Below are positions 7,980 to 15,509 of a stretch of 42,623 bases of DNA, piece by piece. The notes beneath the pieces are model-generated. The model saw only the letters and a program-made list of their open reading frames with translations, was not told the DNA's origin and did not search any database. The DNA lies in assembly GCA_024639225.1 (NCBI GenBank), contig JAHEIS010000004.1, forward strand, positions 1-42,623. The letters run 5' to 3'. The position numbers and the translations under genes were made by a program. Source of the stretch: Actinomycetes bacterium (GTDB lineage: Bacteria > Actinomycetota > Thermoleophilia > Miltoncostaeales > Miltoncostaeaceae). Positions within the stretch are counted from its first letter, which is position 1. Each line of letters opens with the position of its first letter.

Positions 7980-8672
7980 TCAGGCGGGCTTTTCCCCGTC
8001 GTCCGCCGACGCCGCAAGTGCTTCCTCGATGGCCCGCAGCGCGCGTCTCTCGCCGGCATCGACCGCGAAGCTCCCGGGGCGCGCGCGGTACAGGCGCGCA
8101 GGTCGACCGGGGCCCTCCGCCCGCGTCCGGCCGACGTCCTCGGCGATGCCCGCGGCGACGACATCACGCCGGAAGTTGCGCGTGTCGAGAGGCGCCTCGA
8201 GCGCTGCCTCGTACGCGGCCTGAAGCTCGCCCAGCGTGAACGTCGCCGGGAGCAGATCCATCACCACCGGGCTGTAGGCCGCCTTCGCCCGGACGCGGGT
8301 CCGCGCCAAGGCCACCGCCGCCGCGGCCCCCGGGCCGAGCGCCGGAAGATCGGCGAGGGCGAACCACGCGGCATCCACGATGCCGTCTCCCGGGGTGAGC
8401 GTGTGCCGTCCGGCCCGCGTGAGTCCGAGATAGGCCACCTGCACGGGCTCCTCCCCTGGCGCACCGTCCAGCGTGTAGAGCTGCTCGAGGCTCACACCGC
8501 TCACGCCGGCGCCCGCCAGCAGCGCGGCCTCCGCGGTCGCGACCAGCCTCTCGCCCGCCCTGAGCGGGGTTCCCGGCAACCCCCAGACGGTCCCGGGCTC
8601 CCGAAGGAGCAGGATCGACAGTTCGTCGTCGGGGATCGCCAACAGGGCGACGCTGACCAGCACAGGATTCAT
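7980..8672 (-). CDS. NrtR-like transcriptional regulator: degenerate Nudix domain plus winged helix
   Basis: A 230-aa protein. The N-terminal half is a Nudix fold (LLLREPGTVWGLPGTPLRAGE, read in two parts at 21-34 and 35-41). Its Nudix box has lost the metal-binding glutamates: aligned on LPG..GE (32-41), the expected REL-EE positions are Ala50, Ala53 and Gly54, so hydrolysis is unlikely. The C-terminal half matches the NrtR winged helix: SPVVMDLLP, FTLGELQAAYEAAL, LDTRNFRRDVV and GPGRPARLYR. Characterised NrtR proteins sense ADP-ribose or related ligands and repress NAD or sugar genes. No NAD biosynthesis gene is nearby, so the target is unknown; autoregulation is possible. Confidence 0.82.
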   Translation of the reverse strand: MNPVLVSVALLAIPDDELSILLLREPGTVWGLPGTPLRAGERLVATAEAALLAGAGVSGVSLEQLYTLDGAPGEEPVQVAYLGLTRAGRHTLTPGDGIVDAAWFALADLPALGPGAAAAVALARTRVRAKAAYSPVVMDLLPATFTLGELQAAYEAALEAPLDTRNFRRDVVAAGIAEDVGRTRAEGPGRPARLYRARPGSFAVDAGERRALRAIEEALAASADDGEKPA

Positions 8673-8735
8673 GTCAGATTGACAATAACCCGATCTTCGC
8701 GGCTTTCGGTCCCCGGGTCCCGAGGAGTCCCCTGA

Positions 8736-8975
8736 TCCGACCCCCTCGCCCGCGTAGGTAACGACGAGGTCGCCATCCTGCGGCCGACCGGCACGCAGTC
8801 GAACGACCGAGTCGGCGCCGCGTCGATCAAGGGCGCGCTGGGCACAGTCGGCGTCACCGGGTCCATCGACTGAGCCCCCGTCCGGGTTGGAGGCGGCGGG
8901 CAGAAGGCCTGCCGCGAGGCCGATCTGGCGGTGTACGACGAGAAGCGGGCACGCCCGAAGCGCTCACGCTCCTAG
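8736..8975 (+). pseudogene. decayed C-terminal part of a GGDEF (diguanylate cyclase) domain
   Basis: This 300-base gap between two genes contains, in one frame, the order of motifs expected from the second half of a GGDEF domain. ARVGNDEVAIL (degraded R-x-GGDEF) begins at about 8751, then RPTGTQSNDRV, then VGVTGSID ending at an in-frame TGA (8871-8873), then APVRVGGG, then READLAVYDEKRARPKR (C-terminal ADxALYxAK-GRNR type), stopping at TAG 8973-8975. There is no start, no upstream half, the signature is mutated (GNDEV) and a stop interrupts it, so it cannot be functional. The remnant overlaps the convergent MBL-fold gene by three bases. Its identity rests on motif order only. Confidence 0.5.
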
Positions 8976-9883
8976 CGGGTCCGCGAGAGCCAAGTCTCCA
9001 GGCCCAGCGCGCAGTGATCCCGCCATTCGAGTCGCCGCCAGCGGGCGATCATCTCGGGATCGCCAACGGTCTCCTCAAGCGGCAGGGTTCGCTGCATCTC
9101 GTCGGCGATCGCGCGGGCGTCGGGATCCGCCCCGTCTGCGGCGCTCCTGCGCGCAGCCTCGGCGATGGTGGCGATCTGCTCGTCGGCGCGCGCCAGATCC
9201 TCCTCGGGGTCGTCGAGCAGTCCGAAGTGGGACACGGCCACCTTCTCGGGCCCGAGAGCGGCGAGGCGGGTCACGGAGGCCCGCGCCGCGTCGACATCCG
9301 TCTCCGGTGGCGGGAGCACCGGGTGCTGACCCGATCCGGGCATCCGGGCACCTGCGGCGTCCCCGGCGATCACGAGCCCGGCGTACTCGACGAAGATGGA
9401 GTGGTGGTGGCGCGCATGACCCGGGGTCTCGACCATCTGCAGTTCGCGGCCGGGTCCCACGACGACCCGGTGGTCGTCGGGTGCCTGGACGATGCGGTGC
9501 TCGGGCACGGGATCCAGACCGCCGTAGAGCGGGGCGAGCGCCGGACCATGGACAGCGGCGGTCCCGGTGACGAGCCGCGCCGGCTCGATCAGATGGCGCA
9601 CGCCCCGAGGGTGGACGACGATCTTCGCCCGGGGGAAGCGGGCCGCGAGATCGCCGGTGGCTCCGCAGTGGTCGAGATGGATGTGCGTGAGGACGATCCA
9701 GGCGAGGTCGTCGGCGCCCACGCCCCGGGCCTCGAGCGCGGCCGCCGTAGTGTCGGCGGACGTCTCGGCGCCGGGGTCGACGAGGGCCGGGTTCTCGCCG
9801 GCGACCAGAAAGGCGGCGGTTATCCCCTCCTCCCCGCCGAGAAGCGTGTCGATCAGTACCACGTCGTCGGCGATTCGGCTCAC
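8972..9883 (-). CDS. MBL-fold metallo-hydrolase
   Basis: A 303-aa metallo-beta-lactamase-fold enzyme. The dinuclear metal motif is THIHLDHCG (HxHxDH at 67-72). Later ligands are His in ETPGHARHHHS, Asp in VIAGDAAG, and His in AVSHFG. The C-terminal 80 residues are an acidic helical extension. GTG 9883 (start VSRIADDVVLIDTLLGG) is chosen because the upstream in-frame extension is basic and low-complexity and overlaps the divergent murT gene. The family hydrolyses thioesters, lactones or phosphodiesters; the active-site context resembles glyoxalase II-like or flavin-independent hydrolases, without a specific substrate. The intergenic gap with murT is 47 bases, so the two share a promoter region. 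Confidence 0.85.
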   Translation of the reverse strand: MSRIADDVVLIDTLLGGEEGITAAFLVAGENPALVDPGAETSADTTAAALEARGVGADDLAWIVLTHIHLDHCGATGDLAARFPRAKIVVHPRGVRHLIEPARLVTGTAAVHGPALAPLYGGLDPVPEHRIVQAPDDHRVVVGPGRELQMVETPGHARHHHSIFVEYAGLVIAGDAAGARMPGSGQHPVLPPPETDVDAARASVTRLAALGPEKVAVSHFGLLDDPEEDLARADEQIATIAEAARRSAADGADPDARAIADEMQRTLPLEETVGDPEMIARWRRLEWRDHCALGLETWLSRTR

Positions 9884-9930
9884 GACGAGAGTCTTCCATA
9901 TGTCGCGGTGGCGATGGATACCCTTCGCGT

Positions 9931-11289
9931 GTGCGCCCTGGTGCCATAGCCCTTGCCCGGACCGCCGGTCGGCTCTCGCGCCGCCTGGGGCGCGGAGGCG
10001 GGACCAGCCTCCCGGGGAATCTCCTGTTGCGTGTCGAGCCCGGCGCCGCGGGCAAGCTCGCGGCGGACCTCTCCGGAGGGAGCGTCCTCGTATCGGCGAC
10101 CAACGGCAAGACGACAACGACCCGGATGCTCAGCGCGTGCCTGCGAGACGCTGGGCACCGGCTGGTCACCAACACCGCAGGCGCCAACTTGATGAGCGGT
10201 GTGACAACGGCCCTGCTGGAGCGCGGCGATGCCGACATGGGTCTGTTCGAGGTCGATGAGGCCGCGCTGGCGGAGGCAGCGGGGCAGCTCGGGCCCCGCG
10301 CGCTCGTGCTGATGAACCTCTTCCGCGACCAGCTCGACCGCTACGGCGAGCTGGAGGCACTGGCGGACAACTGGGATGCGATGGTCAGCCGGCTCCGTTC
10401 AGACACGGCGCTCATCGTCAACGCGGACGACCCCGCCGTCGCGGCGCTCGGTGAGAGCCACCCCGGGCGGGTGACGTTCGGGATCGACGACGTTCCCGGC
10501 GACCGCGAACTGCCTCATGCGGCTGACTCGACGCGCTGCAGGCGGTGTGACGGCCCCCTGGACTACTCGGCCGTGACGATCGCGCACATGGGGCACTGGA
10601 CGTGCACCCGTTGTGGGCACGCCCGTCCGACTCCCGACGTGCGCGCGACGAGCGTCACCCTGGACGGTATGAGGGGACAGCGCATCGTCATCGAGAGCGA
10701 CGGCGAACGGGTTGAGGCCGAACTGCCGCTGGCGGGTCTCCACAACACCTACAACGCAACGGCCGCCGCCGCGACCGCGCTCAGTCTCGGGGTGCCCGCC
10801 TCGGTCATCGGCCCCGCTCTCAGCGGGCGGGCCGCGGCGTTCGGGCGCGGCGAGGTGATAGCCGTCGGCGATCGCGAGCTCGTGCTTCTGCTCGCCAAGA
10901 ATCCCGCCGGCGCAAACGAGAACGTGCACACTCTCCTTCTCGATGACGAGCCCCTTGATCTGCTGATCCTCCTCAACGACCGCGCTGCCGACGGCCGAGA
11001 CATCTCGTGGATCTGGGACGTCGACTACGAACTGCTCGTGCCCCACGTGCGGTCGCTCACGGTGTCGGGAGACCGTGCGTGGGACCTCGCTCTACGCTTT
11101 CGCTACGCCGGCCTGCCCTCGGAGCGGATGGTTGTCATCCCCGAGGTGTCCCGGGCGCTCGACGCGGCTCTGGCGCTCGCCCCGGAGTCCGGACGACTGC
11201 ATGTCCTACCCACCTATACCGCCCTGCTCGACCTGCGCAGCCGCCTGCGCCGCCGCGGCGTCGTCGATGCCTTCTGGCGGGACGGGTGA
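9931..11289 (+). CDS. murT: lipid II isoglutaminyl synthase, MurT subunit
   Basis: A 452-aa Mur-ligase-like subunit that, with GatD, converts the D-Glu of lipid II to D-isoglutamine at the membrane face. It has the ATP-binding loop SATNGKTTTT (55-64), the Mur ligase central motif EVDEAAL (107-113), LMNLFRDQLDRYGE (127-140), a Cys4 zinc ribbon (Cys203, Cys206, Cys225, Cys228) that distinguishes MurT from MurE/MurF, and the C-terminal DUF1727 with DISWIWDVDYE containing the catalytic Asp. GTG start. First gene of a three-gene translationally coupled operon; its stop overlaps the next start by four bases (GTGA). Confidence 0.95.
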   Translation: MRPGAIALARTAGRLSRRLGRGGGTSLPGNLLLRVEPGAAGKLAADLSGGSVLVSATNGKTTTTRMLSACLRDAGHRLVTNTAGANLMSGVTTALLERGDADMGLFEVDEAALAEAAGQLGPRALVLMNLFRDQLDRYGELEALADNWDAMVSRLRSDTALIVNADDPAVAALGESHPGRVTFGIDDVPGDRELPHAADSTRCRRCDGPLDYSAVTIAHMGHWTCTRCGHARPTPDVRATSVTLDGMRGQRIVIESDGERVEAELPLAGLHNTYNATAAAATALSLGVPASVIGPALSGRAAAFGRGEVIAVGDRELVLLLAKNPAGANENVHTLLLDDEPLDLLILLNDRAADGRDISWIWDVDYELLVPHVRSLTVSGDRAWDLALRFRYAGLPSERMVVIPEVSRALDAALALAPESGRLHVLPTYTALLDLRSRLRRRGVVDAFWRDG

Positions 11290-12062
11290 TCGCCGTGGCC
11301 GACGCCGAGTTCGCCGCACGGTTCGCGCTGGAGCACGGCCACTATCGCCAGGACCTGCCCTTCTGGCGCCGTGCCGCCTCACGTCTGGGTGGCCCCGTGC
11401 TCGATCTCGGCGCGGCGACCGGCAGGATCGCGCTGCCTCTCGCCGACGACGGCCACGAGGTCTGGGCCGTCGACCGCTCACCGGAGATGTGCGCGGCCAT
11501 CGCCCGGGCCGCGGCCGATGCCGGGCGCGCCGGAGCGATACGGGTGGTCTGTGACGACCTCCGTCGGTTCCGCCTGCCTCGCCGGTTTGCGCTGGCCATC
11601 GTGGCGATGAACACCTTCCAGGTCCTCCACCGCCGACCCGAACAGGTCGCCTGCCTGCGGGCGATCGCCGACGTGCTGCATGAGGGCGGCGAGGTGATTC
11701 TCGACGTCGCTGTGCCGGACGAGGACGACGTCGCGGGTGTCATCGGGCGCCTGCAGGATGTCGCGGAACATGTCGATCCCCTGACCGGGACGCGGGTGGT
11801 CCAGACCGCGCGGTACGACTCCTGGGATCCGGCGACGCGGACCCTCAGGTTCACTCTCATCATCGAGGAGCAGGGCGCGGGCGCCAGCCGCTCCCGTCGA
11901 GAACGCCCCTATGCCGTCCACCTCTACGCGCCGGACGAGCTGCAGTCGCTCGCGCGCGACGCGGATCTCCGGCCGGCGGGAGCGTTCGGCGACTTCGACG
12001 AGGGCCCGCTGACGCCGGACTCAGAACGCCAGGTCCACCGGTTTCTCCGGGAGGGGGCATGA
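11286..12062 (+). CDS. class I SAM-dependent methyltransferase inside the murT-gatD operon
   Basis: A 258-aa methyltransferase. Motif I is VLDLGAATGRIALPLA (38-53), the acidic residue after strand 2 is in AVDRSPEM (61-68), and motif IV-like AIVAMNTFQVLH is at about 105. The C-terminal half is beta-rich and ends with LYAPDELQSLARDADL, as in small-molecule methyltransferases of the Methyltransf_25 group. GTG 11286 is preferred: it overlaps the murT stop (GTGA) and the gene ends in ATGA overlapping gatD. Tight coupling to both subunits of the lipid II amidation enzyme suggests a linked role, but the substrate is unknown and no methylation of lipid II is implied by sequence alone. Confidence 0.82.
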   Translation: MIAVADAEFAARFALEHGHYRQDLPFWRRAASRLGGPVLDLGAATGRIALPLADDGHEVWAVDRSPEMCAAIARAAADAGRAGAIRVVCDDLRRFRLPRRFALAIVAMNTFQVLHRRPEQVACLRAIADVLHEGGEVILDVAVPDEDDVAGVIGRLQDVAEHVDPLTGTRVVQTARYDSWDPATRTLRFTLIIEEQGAGASRSRRERPYAVHLYAPDELQSLARDADLRPAGAFGDFDEGPLTPDSERQVHRFLREGA

Positions 12063-12793
12063 GGGTTCGCCTCTGTCATCTGTACCCCCGAGAGATGAAC
12101 ATCTACGCCGATCGGGGAAACATCGCGGTCCTCGCCCAGAGATTGGCGTGGCGCGGCGGTGCTCTTGACGTCGCCACAGCGGGCCCCGGCGAGCCGGTGG
12201 ACGACGGATACGATCTCTACTACCTCGGCGGAGGCCAGGATCGCGACCAGGCGCTTGTCGCCGAGGACCTCGCGGGGCGAAAGTCGGATGCCCTGCACTC
12301 GGCCGCCGCCGACGGCGCGGCCATCCTGTGCGTCTGCGGCGGATTCCAGCTCGCGGGTGCGGGGTACACCGGCGTGGATGGCGCACGGCTCGCCGGGATG
12401 TCGCTCCTGGATGTCGACACGATTGCCGGATCGACCCGGTTGATCGGTGATCTCGTGATCGAGGCGGAACTGGACGGGGAGATCTCAACCGTCGTGGGCT
12501 ACGAGAACCACGCGGGCCGTACGTTCCTCCAGGGGGCGGCGAGCCCGCTGGGGCGGGTTCTGAACGGCCATGGCAACAACGGCGACACCGGCCTCGAAGG
12601 TGCCGTCTCGGGTCACGTCATCGGAACGTACCTGCACGGCCCGCTGCTGCCCAAGAACCCCTGGTTGGCGGACAAGATCCTCTCCTGGTCCCTCGAGCAT
12701 TCAGGGGCGGGGGCGGAGCTCGCGCCCCTGGATGACCACGTCGAGCGCGAGGCCCACCAGGCGGCGATCGACCGTGCCGGCGTGCGCCGCTGA
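12059..12793 (+). CDS. gatD: lipid II isoglutaminyl synthase, glutamine amidotransferase subunit GatD
   Basis: A 244-aa class I glutamine amidotransferase of the CobB/CobQ type that supplies ammonia to MurT. The N-terminus HLYPREMNIYADRGN (8-21) is diagnostic of GatD. The nucleophile is Cys93 in CVCGGFQ (91-97), and the catalytic His is His193 in GTYLHGPLLPKNP. YENHAGRT (148-155) is another family motif. The ATG overlaps the preceding methyltransferase stop by four bases. The length is typical. Confidence 0.95.
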   Translation: MRVRLCHLYPREMNIYADRGNIAVLAQRLAWRGGALDVATAGPGEPVDDGYDLYYLGGGQDRDQALVAEDLAGRKSDALHSAAADGAAILCVCGGFQLAGAGYTGVDGARLAGMSLLDVDTIAGSTRLIGDLVIEAELDGEISTVVGYENHAGRTFLQGAASPLGRVLNGHGNNGDTGLEGAVSGHVIGTYLHGPLLPKNPWLADKILSWSLEHSGAGAELAPLDDHVEREAHQAAIDRAGVRR

Positions 12794-13083
12794 TCCCCCT
12801 GCCGAACGTGTGAGTCCTTCAGCTGTCGCGTTCCCGCTTCCAGGACCGCTGGCGCGCTCCGGCCGCGCCCGCGCCACGGCGATGCCGACCGCCATCAGGG
12901 TGAGGGGACTGTTGACGGCGCCATTCGCATCGACGAGCACTCAGGAAGAGGATCCAGGATCCTGCCCGCCACAGCGAATACCGTGATGTCGCGAATCGCT
13001 CTGTTCCCGTTCATGCCGGCCCCTTCGGTCCACGCAGCCCACTGCCCCGTCCCGGCCGGGAGGGGTGTCCCGCGCGACAGGGC
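12794..13083 (-). other. 290-base gap with a possible broken small gene
   Basis: No convincing intact gene. On the minus strand an ATG at 13014 with an AAGGGG site five bases upstream opens a 39-codon frame (to 12895) starting MNGNRAIRDITVFAVAGRIL; a second frame then reads LVDANGAVNSPLTLMAVGIAVARA. Together they look like one frameshifted short membrane protein, with the break near the perfect 15-base inverted repeat AGGATCCAGGATCCT (12949-12963). This could also be chance. Confidence 0.2.
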
Positions 13084-13527
13084 TCAGTGCCCGGTGGACC
13101 CGAACCCGCCCTCGCCGCGCCCGTCGCCCTCGGGCAGGGCCTCGCGGAGGTCGGGAGCCGCGACGAGGACGGGGACGATGACCAGCTGGGCGATCCGCTC
13201 TCCCGGCCTGATCGTGACCGACTCGGTACCGAGGTTGACCAGGATGACTTTGAGTTCCCCGCGGTAGCCGCTGTCGATCAATCCCGGGGCGTTGGCCACG
13301 GTCAATCCCTCGCGAAGAGCCCGGCCAGAGCGGGGAACGACCAGCCCCGCGTGTCCCGCCGGCACCGCCACCGCGAGGCCGGTTGCGACCGCACCACGCT
13401 CGCCGGGGGCCAGCTCCGCCTCTTCGGCGGCGGCCAGGTCGAGTCCCGCGTCACCGGGGTGTGCCCGGGCCGGGGTGACCGCGGCGTCCGCCAGGCGCCG
13501 GAACGGGAGTGGTGGCGCCTCGCTCAT
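13084..13527 (-). CDS. dut: deoxyuridine 5'-triphosphate nucleotidohydrolase (dUTPase)
   Basis: A 147-aa trimeric dUTPase that hydrolyses dUTP to dUMP and pyrophosphate, keeping uracil out of DNA and feeding dTMP synthesis. All five motifs are visible: AHPGDAGLDL (I, about 22-31), PRSGRALREGL (II, about 65-75), NAPGLIDSGYRGE (III, about 79-91), RPGERIAQLVI (IV, about 107-117) and GRGEGGFGSTG (V, at the C-terminus), which carries the base-stacking Phe. Its ATG overlaps the dapL stop by four bases, placing it at the end of the miaB-miaA-dapF-dapL operon. Confidence 0.95.
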   Translation of the reverse strand: MSEAPPLPFRRLADAAVTPARAHPGDAGLDLAAAEEAELAPGERGAVATGLAVAVPAGHAGLVVPRSGRALREGLTVANAPGLIDSGYRGELKVILVNLGTESVTIRPGERIAQLVIVPVLVAAPDLREALPEGDGRGEGGFGSTGH

Positions 13528-14696
13528 CCGACGAGCTTGGCGATGCGTTCGGCTGCTTCGTTGAGGCGCTCATCCTCGAGCGTGAGGCTCATCCGGATGA
13601 ATCCCTCGCCTGCCGCCCCGAACGCGGAGCCCGGCGAGATCACAACGTGGGCCTCCTCGAGGACCTGTTCGGTGAACGAACGGGAATCGTGGCCGTCGGG
13701 TACGGGGGCCCAGACGTAGATCGTGCCCTTGGGCGGTGTCACGTCGAGGCCGATCGCGGTGAGCGCCTCGCAGAGCGTGTTCCGGCGTCGGAGATAGACC
13801 CCACGCATCTGCTCGACCAGCTTGTCGCAGTCGCAGAGGGCGGTGGCGCCCGCTTCCTGGACTGCCTCGAACATCCCGCTGTCGAGGTTGGTCTTCAGCT
13901 GCCAGTAGATGGAGGCGAGCTCGGCGTTGCCCACGACGGCACCGACGCGCCAGCCGGTCATGTTCCAGGGCTTCGAGAGCGAGAAGACCTCGAGGCCGAC
14001 GTCGATCGCACCCGGGGTCTCGAGGAACGACGGCGCGACGTAGCCGTCGTAGGTCAGCTCTGAGTAGGCGTTGTCGTGGATGACGATCACGTCGTGCTTC
14101 TTGGCGAAGGCGACGACGCGGGCGAAGAAGTCATCCTCGATGACCGCACCGGTCGGGTTGTTGGGGTAGTTGAGCCACATGATCTTCGCCTGGCGGGCGA
14201 CGTCCGCGGGGATGGCATCCAGATCCGGCTGAAATCCCCGCTCGGGGAGCAGTGGCATCGGGTAGGCCTCCGCACCGGCGAGAATCGGGCCTGTGGTGTA
14301 GACGGGGTAACCCGGGTCTGCGGACAGGGCGACGTCGCCGGGATTGAGAAACGCGAGATTGAGGTTGGCGACCGCCTCCTTGGCCCCCAGGGCCGGGACG
14401 ATCTGATCCGCGGGGTCGAGGCTCACGCCGAACCGCCGGTCGTAGAACTGTGCGACGGCCTGCCGGAACGAGAGCCGCCCCCGGTTCGACGGGTACTGGT
14501 GGGTTGAGGGGTCGGCGGCGGCGGCGGCGAGCGACGTGATGACGCGCGCCGGACTGGGCATGTCCGGATCGCCGATCCCGAGTGAGATGACATCGATCCC
14601 CTCCCCCTTCATCGCCGCGATCTTCTCCTCGATCTGAGCGAAGAGGTACGGCGGCATCTTCTGCAGCCGATCGGCGCCTTCTCGGGTCGTCGTCAT
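13524..14696 (-). CDS. dapL: class I/II aminotransferase, probable LL-diaminopimelate aminotransferase (DapL)
   Basis: A 390-aa fold-type I PLP enzyme. Motifs are ISLGIGDPDMPSP (37-49), NYPNNPTG (176-183), HDNAYSELTYDG (207-218), and the PLP lysine Lys242 in SLSKPWNMTGWRVG (239-252). The sequence resembles the DapL group, which makes LL-diaminopimelate from tetrahydrodipicolinate in one step. Context supports this: the gene overlaps dapF, the next enzyme in the route, by four bases, and no dapD or dapE is in the window. Aminotransferases of this fold are easily confused (AlaA/AspC-like enzymes are the alternative), so substrate assignment rests partly on context. Confidence 0.78.
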   Translation of the reverse strand: MTTTREGADRLQKMPPYLFAQIEEKIAAMKGEGIDVISLGIGDPDMPSPARVITSLAAAAADPSTHQYPSNRGRLSFRQAVAQFYDRRFGVSLDPADQIVPALGAKEAVANLNLAFLNPGDVALSADPGYPVYTTGPILAGAEAYPMPLLPERGFQPDLDAIPADVARQAKIMWLNYPNNPTGAVIEDDFFARVVAFAKKHDVIVIHDNAYSELTYDGYVAPSFLETPGAIDVGLEVFSLSKPWNMTGWRVGAVVGNAELASIYWQLKTNLDSGMFEAVQEAGATALCDCDKLVEQMRGVYLRRRNTLCEALTAIGLDVTPPKGTIYVWAPVPDGHDSRSFTEQVLEEAHVVISPGSAFGAAGEGFIRMSLTLEDERLNEAAERIAKLVG

Positions 14697-15499
14697 GTCG
14701 TCTCCTTGAGGTTCGCCAGCAGCTCGGGGCTGAGCGTGCCGGTGTAGATGCGGGCCGCCGGCCCGGTCATGGTCACGTTCAGGTCGTCGTCCACGGCGAC
14801 CGTGAGGTCACCGCCGAGGAGATGCACGGTCACCGGGCTCTGCGCGCCGTCGAGGCGCACCGCCGCGGCCGCGGCCGCGCAGGCACCGGTCCCGCAGGCG
14901 AGCGTCTGCCCCACTCCTCGCTCCCAGACCCGCATGGTGATCTCGCTCGGGCCGTCTGCGCGGATGAACTCGACGTTCGTCCGCTCGGGAAAACGCGGGT
15001 CGACCTCGATGGCCGGACCGTCGACCTCGACGATACCCGCCGGGTCGCCGTGGCGGATGATCGCGTGCGGATTCCCGAGGGAGACCTCGGTGAACTCGTG
15101 GCTGCGCCCGTCCGCGGTCACGGGTTCGCGGGTCTCGCCGGCGGGGAAGCGCGCCTCGCCCATCTCGACGGACACGAGCCCGTCGGGCAGCACGTCAACG
15201 GTCACCGGCCCGCCGCCGGTGAGGATCGTGCCGTTGCCGAGCCGCCCCTCATCTTCCAGATGGCGGGCGACCATCCGGATGCCGTTGCCGCAGTTCTCCG
15301 CCTGGCTCCCGTCGGGGTTCCAGACCGTCATCCGGGGGGCGTCCTCGTCATGGGAGACCTCGAGGATCCCATCCCCGCCGACGCCGAAGTGGCGATCGCA
15401 CAGCAGCGCTGCCCGGGCGGGCGTCAGGGGCCCCGGGAGGTCGTCGCGCTCGACGACGAGATAGTCGTTTCCCAGCCCCTGCCACTTCGCAAATCGCAT
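14693..15499 (-). CDS. dapF: diaminopimelate epimerase
   Basis: A 268-aa PLP-independent epimerase that converts LL- to meso-diaminopimelate for lysine and peptidoglycan. The two catalytic cysteines are Cys70 (AENCGNGIR) and Cys202 (ACGTGACAA). The N-terminus FAKWQGLGNDYLV and the segment NPDGSQ are typical. ATG 15499 is used; the upstream frame lies inside miaA. It sits 10 bases after miaA and overlaps dapL. Confidence 0.95.
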   Translation of the reverse strand: MRFAKWQGLGNDYLVVERDDLPGPLTPARAALLCDRHFGVGGDGILEVSHDEDAPRMTVWNPDGSQAENCGNGIRMVARHLEDEGRLGNGTILTGGGPVTVDVLPDGLVSVEMGEARFPAGETREPVTADGRSHEFTEVSLGNPHAIIRHGDPAGIVEVDGPAIEVDPRFPERTNVEFIRADGPSEITMRVWERGVGQTLACGTGACAAAAAAVRLDGAQSPVTVHLLGGDLTVAVDDDLNVTMTGPAARIYTGTLSPELLANLKETT

Positions 15500-15509
15500 G
15501 AAATCCAGC

